DNA of 64,000 nucleotides, taken from NCBI GenBank assembly GCA_964251665.1, contig CAXUKO010000010.1, positions 1 through 64,000 of the forward strand, given 5' to 3'. Below the pieces are notes generated by a model. The model had not been told where the DNA came from. It did not search any database and worked only from the letters and a program-made list of their open reading frames with translations. Both the position numbers and the translations under genes were made by a program. This document shows, piece after piece, positions 24,507 to 33,414 of this stretch; position 1 is the first letter of the stretch, and the number at the start of each line of letters is the position of its first letter. This DNA comes from JBBQLG01 sp964251665. Its GTDB lineage: Bacteria > Bacteroidota > Bacteroidia > Cytophagales > Spirosomataceae.

Positions 24507-26019
24507 CCGTACGGGAGGCCAGCGCTTTGCGCAACCCTACGTATAATCCAGTTGAATTATAAAGCAGTTTTCCCTGATCAAGTGCCAGCGACGCATTTAA
24601 CTGACACTCGCCCAAAGCAGGTAACTGAAGTGGCGTTGCTACCTGAAGCAAGCCCGAAAACTGGTTGGTACCAGCCGGATACGGGCTACCATACGTACCG
24701 AAATTCTGGCTGTACGATAATTTCATCAGCCACTGGAGCCGTTGATAAACGGTGCCCGCCATGGCCAGATGAAACAGCGAAACCCGGTTATTGGAGATGG
24801 ATTCGTTCATGAGTTCAGTTCGAACTTCAGACCGCTGCGATAAAAACGGCGTTCCAAGGGTGCGTCCCAGATACGACCAGCCATCCCGGTACTGACTGTG
24901 GTTGAAATAGTTGTTTCGCCCGCGCCGTTGCGGGTCATCAATCACAAACTCGGGTCCACCCTGACTTTTAGAATAGAAAAATTCAAGGGCTAACCGGTCA
25001 ACTGTAAAATTGGACTGCCCGCGAGTAAGGCGTTTGAATCGGATTCCGTTCAGGCCGTCGGCAATGTTGGTCAGGTAAAATAAAGCTCCCGTTTCGTAAA
25101 GATTTTGCCGGTACGCCGTTACCTGATATGAACCGATTCTAACCTCAATAGCCCCATCGAACGAACCCAGGTGGTTTCCAATGCGGTTGCCCTGATCAAC
25201 CGAGACAATATTTGGATTAGTAGAGTAGGGGGAAGAACCGCGGAGGGTAGTGACTACCCGGAAGTAGGAGTCGAGTCCTGATGCTAAATACCCGTTGTTG
25301 GAAAAGCCCGGATCACCGGTGCTGGCCAGTCCGGGGGAGTACCCACTCCACTGCGCCTGATCGCTGAAACCGGCGTATAATTTTACACGCCAGTTTGGTT
25401 TACCTAAGCGACCATAAAACGCTTTCTGGTGCAGGTAACTGTTCTGCACAAACCCATCGTTAAACCAGCCGTGACTAAAAAATGCATTGATGGCAATCAG
25501 TCCTTTCGTGAATTTGATGGGCGCGTAGCCGATGGTACCAATTTGTATTTTGGGCATGGGCAGTGCATTGCCCGACCAACTGTACGATCCTGACGTAAGC
25601 AGCGTGTCCGTCAGCCCTACAATCTCCCGACGACGCCCGGCATACAGTTCTATCTGGTGAAAACGAACTTTAACATATCCTTCGGCTAAAATAAGTTGGG
25701 AGCTATTGCCCGCGTTCCCCACCACATTTAGACCATAGCCCCAGTCGAACCGCCGGAGCTTAATCGCGTTACCGGCACTATCCCTTTGGGGTACCCGATA
25801 GTCTGCATAAGCACCCAGTCGGAGCGTTCCCACCGAGCCATTTGTTGGGACGATGCCGTACTGATTCGCTCGTAGCCAGAATGGTGTATGTTGGCCACTA
25901 ATCGCATAACCACCTGCTTCTGCAAACAAACTACGGGGTCGGAGGGAGTCGCTTTCCTGGGCAATCGCAACGGTACTCAGGCCAAGAAACAGACCAGCAA
26001 GCCAACGGGTTAACTGCAT
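24451..26019 (-). CDS. Capsule assembly protein of the Wzi family
   Basis: A 522-residue outer-membrane protein: signal peptide MQLTRWLAGLFLGLSTVAIA-Q, then GGYAISGQHTPFWLRANQYG, the conserved opening of Bacteroidota Wzi-like proteins, and a long series of amphipathic strands (YVKVRFHQIELYAGRRRE, WRVKLYAGFSD, NRVSLFHLAMAG). Wzi proteins bind capsular polysaccharide at the outer leaflet in E. coli; in Bacteroidota the family is also common next to glycan export genes. It is convergent with the glycan cluster and overlaps its last gene by 56 bases. The location supports a surface polysaccharide as the product of that cluster. The C-terminus (after LYVGLRKAL) is an extra tail of about 20 residues that arises from the overlap region. 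Confidence 0.82.
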   Translation of the reverse strand: MQLTRWLAGLFLGLSTVAIAQESDSLRPRSLFAEAGGYAISGQHTPFWLRANQYGIVPTNGSVGTLRLGAYADYRVPQRDSAGNAIKLRRFDWGYGLNVVGNAGNSSQLILAEGYVKVRFHQIELYAGRRREIVGLTDTLLTSGSYSWSGNALPMPKIQIGTIGYAPIKFTKGLIAINAFFSHGWFNDGFVQNSYLHQKAFYGRLGKPNWRVKLYAGFSDQAQWSGYSPGLASTGDPGFSNNGYLASGLDSYFRVVTTLRGSSPYSTNPNIVSVDQGNRIGNHLGSFDGAIEVRIGSYQVTAYRQNLYETGALFYLTNIADGLNGIRFKRLTRGQSNFTVDRLALEFFYSKSQGGPEFVIDDPQRRGRNNYFNHSQYRDGWSYLGRTLGTPFLSQRSEVRTELMNESISNNRVSLFHLAMAGTVYQRLQWLMKLSYSQNFGTYGSPYPAGTNQFSGLLQVATPLQLPALGECQLNASLALDQGKLLYNSTGLYVGLRKALASRTATRQATAGSRFWPLSTPQ

Positions 26020-26188
26020 ATGAATGGGCGGTTGGTATATGATAGGTTAACTTTATTGTATGCTAAGCGACTGTAAAATAAGCAGTTATCTCTTGGAGCT
26101 AACTCGTAAACCGCAAGATAAAGCGGTAGGGGCGAAAGATTGGCAACCCGACTGATAAACCGCCGGAGCGGGATTGCTCCCACGTAAA

Positions 26189-26221
26189 AAAAGCCCCCCG
26201 TCTATCTAACGGGGGGCTTTT
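26189..26221 (-). terminator. Terminator of the bacilliredoxin gene
   Basis: AAAAGCCCCCCGT (26189-26201) pairs perfectly with ACGGGGGGCTTTT (26209-26221), flanked by A-runs and T-runs. It works best for the minus-strand gene ending at 26268. Confidence 0.85.
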
Positions 26222-26267
26222 GATTGTATTGGCAATGACCAGTGAAAAACTGATTATGGGTAACAAA

Positions 26268-26699
26268 TTACGCGTTTGCTTTATCGCAGAACTCTTCAAA
26301 CGCCATCTCCAGATGCTGGGCAATCATTTCGGCCGAGCGACCTTCGATATGGTGGCGCTCAATGAAATGCACCAACTCACCGTTTTTGAAAATGCCAATA
26401 GCGGGCGACGATGGGGGATAGGGCAGCAGGTGCTCACGCATGCGGGCGGTTGCTTCTACATCACCACCGGCAAATACCGTTACCAGCCGGTCCGGCTTCA
26501 CTTCGCTGCGTTGCAATGCGGTTTTCACACCCGGACGGGCAGCACCAGCGGCACAGCCGCAAACCGAGTTCACCATCACCAGCATAACGCCTTCGTTGGT
26601 GTCAATCGCCTGATCAACTTCTTCAGGCGTAGTTAGTTCGTCAAACCCGACGCTGGTCAGCTCCTGACGCATGGGTACCAACAAATGAGGAGGATACAT
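26268..26699 (-). CDS. Bacilliredoxin (BrxA/BrxB, YphP-like)
   Basis: A 143-residue thioredoxin-fold protein with the Cys47-Gly-Cys49 active site (NSVCGCAAGAARP) typical of bacilliredoxins, and the conserved MFAGGD-like segment (TVFAGGDVEATA) and FERHHIEG. In Bacillus these proteins remove bacillithiol from modified protein thiols; many Bacteroidota also make bacillithiol, so the same role is likely here. The length is standard. It is the first gene downstream of the suf cluster on the same strand; a 100-base gap separates it from the DUF59 gene. Confidence 0.9.
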   Translation of the reverse strand: MYPPHLLVPMRQELTSVGFDELTTPEEVDQAIDTNEGVMLVMVNSVCGCAAGAARPGVKTALQRSEVKPDRLVTVFAGGDVEATARMREHLLPYPPSSPAIGIFKNGELVHFIERHHIEGRSAEMIAQHLEMAFEEFCDKANA

Positions 26700-26799
26700 A
26701 ATTTTAGTTTTGGTAAGTTAATAAGTCGTTAAGTCAGTAAGTTGGGTAATACGAACGGGTAAGTAGTGCTTGCTGCCTTACCAACTTACTAACTGCATT

Positions 26800-27123
26800 T
26801 TACATAAATCCAAGTTCTAATTTAGCCACTTCGGACATCATATCCGAAGTGTAGGGCGGATCAAACGTAAGCTCAACGCTGACATCGTTAACGCCTTCGA
26901 TTTCCCGAATCTTCTGCTCAATCTCGCTTGGAATTGCCCCCGCAGAGGGACAGGAGGGCGATGTAAGCGTCATCAGGACATACACATTGTTTACGGGAAA
27001 AATCTTTATATCATAGATCAGTCCCAGTTCGTAGACGTCAACCGGGATTTCGGGATCATACACGGCTTTGAGGGCCATAATGACCTGATCTTTCATTTCT
27101 TCGTCTGTCAGGGTCGAAATCAT
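26800..27123 (-). CDS. DUF59/MIP18-type iron-sulfur assembly protein (SufT-like)
   Basis: A 107-residue protein of the DUF59 family (the MIP18, PaaD and SufT relatives). Visible motifs are the DPEIPVDVYELGLIYDI block and LTSPSCPSAGAIPSEIE, with the conserved Cys of the TxxxCP-type motif. SufT-like proteins help mature or transfer Fe-S clusters to target enzymes. It is the last gene of the suf operon, and its start codon overlaps the sufE stop by four bases (ATGA). Confidence 0.88.
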   Translation of the reverse strand: MISTLTDEEMKDQVIMALKAVYDPEIPVDVYELGLIYDIKIFPVNNVYVLMTLTSPSCPSAGAIPSEIEQKIREIEGVNDVSVELTFDPPYTSDMMSEVAKLELGFM

Positions 27124-27557
27124 GCTGTCGTTTGGTTATGGTCGGCAAAGGCCCGACCGTACGCTTTCATCTTTTGTATCATCGATGCCAGTCCGCCAGC
27201 CCGTACCGAAGTGACTAAGCTGCTCATGCCGACTTTGTCAATAAAGTATAAATCAGCATTGGCTACATCTTCCGGCCGTTCGCCCGACAGCACCCGGATC
27301 AACAGGCTGATGAGGCCTTTCGAGATTTGTGCGGTTGGCTCACTGTCTCCCAGAAACCTAATTTTATCGCCCTCCGGTTCCACTTCCAGCCATACTTTCG
27401 ACTGGCAACCGGGAATCCGGTTTTCGTCCGTTTTGTACTGTTCAGGCATGGGCGGAAGCTTCTTCCCCAAGTCGATGATATACTGTGTTTTATCGAGCTG
27501 ATCGTCGAACAGGTCAAATTCTCCGATAATCTCGTCCTGCTTTTCGTTGATTGTCAT
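27120..27557 (-). CDS. sufE: Cysteine desulfuration protein SufE
   Basis: A 145-residue SufE. The sulfur-accepting Cys51 lies in RIPGCQSKVWLE, the family signature. SufE takes persulfide sulfur from SufS and passes it to the SufBCD scaffold. Length and fold elements (LISLLIRVLSGERPEDV) are normal. It follows a toxin/antitoxin pair that separates it from sufS, with a 34-base gap to the toxin gene. Confidence 0.93.
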   Translation of the reverse strand: MTINEKQDEIIGEFDLFDDQLDKTQYIIDLGKKLPPMPEQYKTDENRIPGCQSKVWLEVEPEGDKIRFLGDSEPTAQISKGLISLLIRVLSGERPEDVANADLYFIDKVGMSSLVTSVRAGGLASMIQKMKAYGRAFADHNQTTA

Positions 27558-27591
27558 GAGTCAAAGTAATGGTTCATCGGCCTGCTCTCGT

Positions 27592-27876
27592 TTACAACTT
27601 ACCTAAAGGACCTCCCATTGGGCGAATGGCTCTTATGGTTAGTAATCCATTTTCGTACGTGTAAATCAGGCGATGTCGTTTTACGAAAATCTCCCTTAAA
27701 AAGGACAAGTTATAATCGGGAACAAGTCGGCCAATCTCAGGAAACGTTTCGAGTAAGGCCTGTTTCTTTTCCAGTTCGTCGGCCCACGCTTCGGCTACTA
27801 TAGGTGATTGATTGAACAAATAACTGTATATGTCCAACATTTCCTCACGTGCCTCATCGTTCCAGAGAATTGTCAT
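27592..27876 (-). CDS. ParE/RelE-family toxin
   Basis: A 94-residue protein of the ParE/RelE superfamily: WNDEAREEMLDIYSYLF helix, ALLETFPEIGRLVPDY and the C-terminal strands VKRHRLIYTYENGLLTIRAIR. The FPEIGR and RLIY blocks are the usual ParE signatures. ParE proteins poison DNA gyrase and RelE-type proteins cut mRNA; the sequence cannot decide between them by eye, but the lack of an obvious RelE active-site Lys/Arg set leans to ParE. It overlaps its antitoxin gene by four bases. Confidence 0.82.
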   Translation of the reverse strand: MTILWNDEAREEMLDIYSYLFNQSPIVAEAWADELEKKQALLETFPEIGRLVPDYNLSFLREIFVKRHRLIYTYENGLLTIRAIRPMGGPLGKL

Positions 27877-28103
27877 GCTGCCTTACTTTGCACTGTGGCC
27901 ATTTTTTCGGCCCTCAATTTTCGCAGTTCATGCATAACCTGCTCGGTGGAAACTACATTGCCAGATTCAGCACTTCTAATCCGTTCCTCAATCAATCGGA
28001 TAAACAGAATACGTTCGATCAGGTCATCAGCGGAAACTTCTTCCGGCAGGTCGCGAAAACTGTCGATTACCTGACTTTTCTTCAACATCGTTTCGGCTTC
28101 CAT
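27873..28103 (-). CDS. Antitoxin of the ParE-type pair
   Basis: A 76-residue acidic/helical protein upstream of the toxin (four-base ATGA overlap). The C-terminal part (STEQVMHELRKLRAEKM) is a typical toxin-binding tail of small antitoxins. The N-terminus has no clear ribbon-helix-helix motif that I can be sure of, so DNA binding and autoregulation are inferred from the gene arrangement. The ATG at 28088 is an alternative start. The pair sits inside the suf operon between sufS and sufE. Confidence 0.75.
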   Translation of the reverse strand: MEAETMLKKSQVIDSFRDLPEEVSADDLIERILFIRLIEERIRSAESGNVVSTEQVMHELRKLRAEKMATVQSKAA

Positions 28104-28122
28104 GCGTATAAGGCTTAAGAGT

Positions 28123-29358
28123 CTACAACATCATTTTCTGCACCCGGCGCAAACCGGTGATGAACCGGTCGATTTCGTCTCTGGTGTTATAAACCGAAAA
28201 CGACGCCCGCGTGGTTCCGGCAATGCCCAGGCGGTGCATGAGCGGCTGCGTGCAGTGATGTCCTGTCCGAACGGCAATGCCCTGCTGATCCAGAATGACA
28301 CCGGCATCCTGATGGTGAATGCCATCCAGCACGAACGATACCACGCTGATTTTCTCTTTTGCCTGGCCAATAATTCGCACTCCGCTCATCTCATTCAGGT
28401 GGTCGGTTGCGTACTGAAGCAGATCGGCTTCGTGAGCGGCTATGTTGCTTTTACCCAGCATATCGATGTAATCTAATGCTGCTTTGGTGGCAATAATATC
28501 AGCGATATTAGGCGTACCGGCTTCAAATTTATAGGGAAGGTCGTTGTAGGTCGTTTTCTCAAACGTAACCTCTTTAATCATCTCGCCACCCCCCCGAAAC
28601 GGCGGCATGGCATTCAGGAGATCACGCTTGCCGTATAAAATACCCACCCCTGTCGGACCAAAAAGTTTGTGGGCGGAGAAGACGAAAAAATCCGCATCCA
28701 TCGCCTGCACATCAATATCGATATGGGATGATGCCTGCGCCCCATCGATCAGCACAACCGCGCCAACGGCGTGCGCTTTGGTAATAATATCATGAACCGG
28801 GTTGATAGTACCCAGCGAGTTGGAAACGTGCACGACCGAAACGAACTTGGTCCGCTCGGAAAGCATCGCTTCGTATTCGTCCATCAGCAAATCACCATTG
28901 TCGTCGATTGGAATCACGCGCAGGATGCAGCCGCGCTCTTCGCAGAGCATTTGCCAGGGTACGATATTGGAGTGATGTTCCATCGTTGAGATAATGATCT
29001 CATCCCCTTCGTTCAGGAATGTTCTGCCGTATGTTTTGGCCACGAGGTTAATACCGTCCGTGGTGCCATAGGTAAAGATGATTTCCTCCAGATGCTGCGC
29101 ATTCAGAAACTGCTGCACGGTCCGGCGGGTAGCTTCAAAAGCCGCCGTTGCTTTCTCGGCGAGGTGGTGAATGCCCCGGTGAATATTGGCATTGTAGCCT
29201 TCGTAATACCCCGACAGTGCATTCAGTACCGACAGCGGTTTCTGCGTGGTAGCGGCATTATCAAGGTAGACTAAAGGGCGTCCGTTAACCTGCTGATGCA
29301 GAATTGGGAACTCGCTGCGAATTTGCTCAATATCCAGTGTCTCGGTGAGGGCCTGCAT
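28123..29358 (-). CDS. sufS: Cysteine desulfurase SufS
   Basis: A 411-residue PLP enzyme that releases sulfur from L-cysteine as a persulfide. Lys231 (SAHKLFGPTGVGILYG) binds PLP, and Cys369 in RTGHHCTQPLMHRLG is the persulfide-forming residue of the SufS group. Further class V aminotransferase motifs: YLDNAATTQKP, STMEHHSNIVPWQ and IDGAQASSH. The gene lies 19 bases before the antitoxin start, and about 100 bases after sufD. Confidence 0.95.
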   Translation of the reverse strand: MQALTETLDIEQIRSEFPILHQQVNGRPLVYLDNAATTQKPLSVLNALSGYYEGYNANIHRGIHHLAEKATAAFEATRRTVQQFLNAQHLEEIIFTYGTTDGINLVAKTYGRTFLNEGDEIIISTMEHHSNIVPWQMLCEERGCILRVIPIDDNGDLLMDEYEAMLSERTKFVSVVHVSNSLGTINPVHDIITKAHAVGAVVLIDGAQASSHIDIDVQAMDADFFVFSAHKLFGPTGVGILYGKRDLLNAMPPFRGGGEMIKEVTFEKTTYNDLPYKFEAGTPNIADIIATKAALDYIDMLGKSNIAAHEADLLQYATDHLNEMSGVRIIGQAKEKISVVSFVLDGIHHQDAGVILDQQGIAVRTGHHCTQPLMHRLGIAGTTRASFSVYNTRDEIDRFITGLRRVQKMML

Positions 29359-29460
29359 AGGTCGATGAAATTAACTGTATATAAAAAACGCAAGCGAGGG
29401 GGGAAAGGTGCGCCGGCAGAGCCATAATCTTAAGGCTGACTCTACCGGGCTAAAAGCTGG

Positions 29461-30786
29461 CTATTGCCCTAATTTGGCGGCAACAACCGCCGACAAGTAT
29501 TCCCGGATGGGGGCAATCTGAATCTTGCTGATAACTTCTTCGGCGAAGGCATACATCAGCAGGGTCTTGGCCTGATCCTTCGGAATACCCCGCGATTGCA
29601 GGTAAAAAAGGGCTTCTTCGTTCAGTTTACCGGTGGTGGTACCGTGCGAACACTTTACATCGTCGGCGTAGATTTCCAGCTGGGGTTTGGTATTCATTGA
29701 CGCCCCCGGCGACAGGACCACGTTCTTACACGACTGGAAGGCATTGGTTTTCTGCGCATCGGGCCGAACGTAAATCTTACCGTTAAAAACACCCGTACCG
29801 TTGCCATTCAGAATGCCCTTATAGAGTTCATTGCTGTAGGAGTTTGGTTTCGCATGGTCAACCAGCGTGTGATTGTCGATATGCTCGCGGCCGTTCGGCA
29901 GGTACAGACCATTCAGAAAAGCCTCGCAATACTGCCCATCGAGCGTGATGTTCAGGTCATTGCGCACAAAGCCACCGTTTACCGTTACGGTTGTGCCGTG
30001 GAAATGGCTGTTGTCGGACTGATTGACCTGCGTTGTACCGACATGATACGCCCGTTGGCTTTCGTCCTGCACTTTATAATATTCTACGCGGGCATCGCGG
30101 GCAATAGAAATCTCGGTTACGACATTTACCAGTGCTGCATTCTCTCCCAGGGTGCGGTAGGATTCCGCCAGTTTAATTTCGGCGTTTCGACCAACTACAA
30201 TGAGGTTGCGCGGTTGCGAAGCCACATTCTTTGACCGGGCATCGGTGATAAATCGCAGAATAACCGGTTCAGTAACGGTTTTGCCATCGGGTACGCGAAT
30301 AAACACACCATCCCCGGCAAAGGCCGTGTTAAGCGCCGTAAAGGCATTATCCTGGAAGTCAGCGTAGCGGGCAAAGTGCGTCCCAATCGTTTCTGATTCG
30401 GTTTGAATTACCTCGGCCAACGGTTTAATCTGCACCTCCGATTCCGGGCTGATAATGCGCGAGAGATCCGCACGATACCGGCCATTGACGAAGTAAAGCA
30501 CATTACCTGTCAGGTTTGGAATACGGAGTTCGTCTAAATCATTGATGGACAAGGTACTATCGTTCGTAAAGTCGAACGTTTCCTTCAGCATCGAACCGAG
30601 ATTGGAGTATTTCCACTCCTCATGTTTGATGGTTGGAAAACCAAGTCGATCGAACGTTTGCAACGCGGCCCGGCGGAGCTGATGCAGCGTTGTTTTGCTT
30701 TCGCCATTCATCCGGTCTTCGTTCTCCCGGAACGCCGTAACGAGCCGGTCTTTGAAGTCGGTATAAGATTGATTGATAGGGGTCAT
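29461..30786 (-). CDS. sufD: Fe-S cluster assembly protein SufD
   Basis: A 441-residue SufD. The C-terminal beta-helix core carries NGTGVFNGKIYVRPDAQKTN and the SufB/SufD signature DDVKCSHGTTTGKLNEEALFYLQSRGI. It lacks the full set of cysteines of SufB, as expected for SufD. With SufB and SufC it forms the SufBC2D scaffold. It follows sufC after a 76-base gap that contains only short repeats of the TAGTT/TGTAGTT kind. Confidence 0.94.
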   Translation of the reverse strand: MTPINQSYTDFKDRLVTAFRENEDRMNGESKTTLHQLRRAALQTFDRLGFPTIKHEEWKYSNLGSMLKETFDFTNDSTLSINDLDELRIPNLTGNVLYFVNGRYRADLSRIISPESEVQIKPLAEVIQTESETIGTHFARYADFQDNAFTALNTAFAGDGVFIRVPDGKTVTEPVILRFITDARSKNVASQPRNLIVVGRNAEIKLAESYRTLGENAALVNVVTEISIARDARVEYYKVQDESQRAYHVGTTQVNQSDNSHFHGTTVTVNGGFVRNDLNITLDGQYCEAFLNGLYLPNGREHIDNHTLVDHAKPNSYSNELYKGILNGNGTGVFNGKIYVRPDAQKTNAFQSCKNVVLSPGASMNTKPQLEIYADDVKCSHGTTTGKLNEEALFYLQSRGIPKDQAKTLLMYAFAEEVISKIQIAPIREYLSAVVAAKLGQ

Positions 30787-30862
30787 TGGTCAATTTGTAG
30801 TTAATAGTCTGTAGTTGGTAGCTGGCTCCACCGAAGGAACTACAAACCACGAACTTATTAAG

Positions 30863-31621
30863 TCAGGCCGCTTCTGCGTTTTCAGCTTTGATCCAGTCGT
30901 AGCCTTTTTCTTCCAGCTCCATGGCCAGTTCTTTGGTGCCGGACTTCACGATACGGCCCTTGTAGAGAACGTGCACATAATCGGGCACGATGTAGTCGAG
31001 CAACCGTTGATAGTGCGTCACCACAATGGTTGCACGCTCCGGCGAACGGAGTTTATTGACCCCCTCGGCCACGATGCGAAGGGCATCGATATCTAAACCG
31101 GAGTCGGTTTCGTCGAGTATAGCCAGTTTCGGTTCGAGCATGGCCATCTGGAAAATCTCGTTGCGTTTTTTCTCACCACCCGAAAAGCCTTCGTTCAGCG
31201 ACCGGCTCAGCAAAGACTGGTCGATGTTGACGAATTTCATTCGTTCTTTCATCAGTTTCAGAAACTGCACGGCGTCGAGCGGGTCCTGTCCACGGTATTT
31301 ACGAACTTCGTTAAGCGCGGTTTTCAGGAAGTTTGTCGTACTGACCCCCGGAATTTCAATGGGGTACTGAAATGCGAGAAATATACCTTCAGCGGCCCGC
31401 GCTTCGGGAGAGAGGTCAAGCAGATCTTTGCCGTCGAAATCAACGCTGCCGCCCGTTACTTCATAGTCTTCACGGCCAGCCAATACGGAGGCCAGTGTAC
31501 TTTTACCCGACCCGTTCGGACCCATTATGGCGTGCACTTCGCCGGATTTGACGGTCAGGTTAATACCGTTCAAGATTTGTTTGTCGCCGATGGCGGCCTG
31601 CAAATTGCTAATTGTGAGCAT
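30863..31621 (-). CDS. sufC: Fe-S cluster assembly ATPase SufC
   Basis: A 252-residue ABC-type ATPase: Walker A GPNGSGKS (residues 34-41), the FSGGEKKRNEI signature (146-156), Walker B LAILDETDSG (167-176) and a switch His in VVTHYQRLL. It powers the SufBCD scaffold. It is the first gene of the operon here: upstream lies only a 234-base gap shared with the divergent arginine deiminase gene, and no sufB is seen on either side. Confidence 0.95.
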   Translation of the reverse strand: MLTISNLQAAIGDKQILNGINLTVKSGEVHAIMGPNGSGKSTLASVLAGREDYEVTGGSVDFDGKDLLDLSPEARAAEGIFLAFQYPIEIPGVSTTNFLKTALNEVRKYRGQDPLDAVQFLKLMKERMKFVNIDQSLLSRSLNEGFSGGEKKRNEIFQMAMLEPKLAILDETDSGLDIDALRIVAEGVNKLRSPERATIVVTHYQRLLDYIVPDYVHVLYKGRIVKSGTKELAMELEEKGYDWIKAENAEAA

Positions 31622-31679
31622 ACTATGTTGATAATTTCGGGGCAGCCGGATGAATCAGTTCAGGGCTTGTTTCAAGCCG

Positions 31680-31687
31680 CAAAGGTA
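31680..31687 (-). promoter_or_regulatory. Candidate -7 box for the suf operon
   Basis: TACCTTTG on the minus strand matches TAnnTTTG and lies 59 bases before the sufC start. There is no good TTTG 19-21 bases further up, so it is a weak call; its presence agrees with sufC being the first gene. Confidence 0.35.
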
Positions 31688-31855
31688 ATGCTTCTGCCCG
31701 TTCCTATTTGGACTGATAACAAAATAACCCCTGTAAAAGTTGACCGGGCCGGTTTTAGCCTAAAATCCGCTTGCCCGGAATACCGACAGGTGCACAGTCA
31801 ACTGCCTAACTGGCATAGGGATTTAATAAAATGCCGTACTTTGGCGACCGACAAG

Positions 31856-33364
31856 ATGGAAGATGATATGGAAACTACTCAATTGGCCGAACAGCCGGAA
31901 GCCCTCACTGAACACCCACCCATTACCGTAGCCTCTGAGATTGGTACGCTTCGGCGACTGCTTATTCATAGCCCCGACCGCGGACTGGGGAAAGTAGTGC
32001 CTTCTAAAGCGCAGGACTGGCTTTTTGAAGATATTGTTCACCTGGATATGATGCGCCGGGATGAGTACGATTACTATGTTAAACTCCTGCTCTACTTTTT
32101 AGATCCCGATAAAGTCCGGGGGAAAATTGCCGATCTCAGCCCCAAAGCCAGTACTGCTGCCAACAATCGGTCATTCTTTAAGCCTGACCATGCTGATTAC
32201 TTTAAGTCCGACAAAGTCATTGATATTCAGTGTTTGCTATCAGATATTCTGCGCGGCGAAGCCATTCGGACCAAGCTTATTGCGTCCATTTGTGCGGTGG
32301 AGCGGACCTCCTTCAAAACGCAGCAGAAATTGGGAGCCTACGAGCCGGTCGAACTGACCAAGATTCTGATTTCCGGCTCGCTGCCCGATACAACGATGCT
32401 GTTTTCGCCCCTACCGAACTTCATTTTTACGCGCGACATTGGTATCGTCATCAACGACCATATTCTGCTCAACAAACCTGCAAAACTGGCCCGTACCCGC
32501 GAAGCACTGCTGGCACAATACATCTTTTTTCATCACCCGCTGTTTGCGCAGTACCGTGATAAAATCATCGAAATTCCGGATAACGAACACGCGTTTCTGT
32601 TGCCCGATGCTGATGCTAACCGCGACCTGAACCGGGCCACACTGGAAGGGGGCGACGTGATGATGATTGCCAAACGCCACCTGCTTATTGGCGTTAGCGA
32701 ACGAACCACACTCTACGCAGCTCAACAGGTTATGCGTCTGGTATTTGAGCGCAATCTGGTTAATACGGTGACGATCATTAAAATCCCGAAGAAACGGGAC
32801 TATATGCACATCGACACTATTTTTACCCAGGTAAAGCGAAATGTCTGGGTGCTACTCGGTTCGCTGGCCCGCACCGGCGATGAGGCAAAAAAGCGTGATG
32901 TTATTCATTTTTTTGCTCCCAAGGACATGTCTGAAGACCTGAAAATTCTTCAGTTCAGCAAGGGTATGGAACAGAAACCGACCGAGATTGAGAACCTGGA
33001 GGACCTGTTGATGGACATCAGTATGAAGGATCTGGGTAGTACGGAGCCGGTGCAGTTTATTTATTCGGGCAACAACGAGTTTCCGTTCGGTGCCCGCGAG
33101 CAGTGGACAGATTCGTGCAATCTGCTGGCTCTGAAAGATGGTGTGGTTATCGGGTACGACCGCAACGATAAAACCGCTGATGCGTTTCGGGCGGCTGGTT
33201 TCGATGTAGTAGGTGCGGCCGATATTCTTGACCGCTTCGAGCGGGGCGACGCTTCTCCCGAGACCATTGAAAACACCTTTATTATGCTGCCTTCCGCTGA
33301 GCTTTCCCGCGCCCGGGGCGGGTCGCACTGCATGAGCCTGCCCTTATTCCGCGAAGAGATATGA
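31856..33364 (+). CDS. Arginine deiminase family protein
   Basis: A 502-residue member of the arginine deiminase (ADI) family, which hydrolyses L-arginine to L-citrulline and ammonia. Active-site elements are in order: FTRD (residues 191-194), LEGGD (263-267), MHIDTIF with the catalytic His318, and GGSHCMSLP with the nucleophile Cys492. It is longer than the roughly 410-residue classical ADI because of an extra segment at about residues 85-180, a form I associate with Bacteroidota. The frame extends back to 31532, but ATG 31856 lies after the divergent suf promoter and gives a natural start. The next gene encodes the citrulline hydrolase CtlX. Confidence 0.88.
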   Translation: MEDDMETTQLAEQPEALTEHPPITVASEIGTLRRLLIHSPDRGLGKVVPSKAQDWLFEDIVHLDMMRRDEYDYYVKLLLYFLDPDKVRGKIADLSPKASTAANNRSFFKPDHADYFKSDKVIDIQCLLSDILRGEAIRTKLIASICAVERTSFKTQQKLGAYEPVELTKILISGSLPDTTMLFSPLPNFIFTRDIGIVINDHILLNKPAKLARTREALLAQYIFFHHPLFAQYRDKIIEIPDNEHAFLLPDADANRDLNRATLEGGDVMMIAKRHLLIGVSERTTLYAAQQVMRLVFERNLVNTVTIIKIPKKRDYMHIDTIFTQVKRNVWVLLGSLARTGDEAKKRDVIHFFAPKDMSEDLKILQFSKGMEQKPTEIENLEDLLMDISMKDLGSTEPVQFIYSGNNEFPFGAREQWTDSCNLLALKDGVVIGYDRNDKTADAFRAAGFDVVGAADILDRFERGDASPETIENTFIMLPSAELSRARGGSHCMSLPLFREEI

Positions 33365-33414
33365 GCCTTTTTGCTTAATTTGGACCCGATTTTAAGACTA
33401 CTTACCACTTCCCT

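Noticed and set aside
30787..30862. Short TAGTT/TGTAGTT and ACAAACCACGAA repeats before sufD
   Set aside because: Simple short repeats, also seen in part at 4.3 kb; too short to call an element.
31532..31855. Upstream extension of the arginine deiminase frame
   Set aside because: It would run through the sufC start and the divergent promoter region; no ADI homologue has such an N-terminus.
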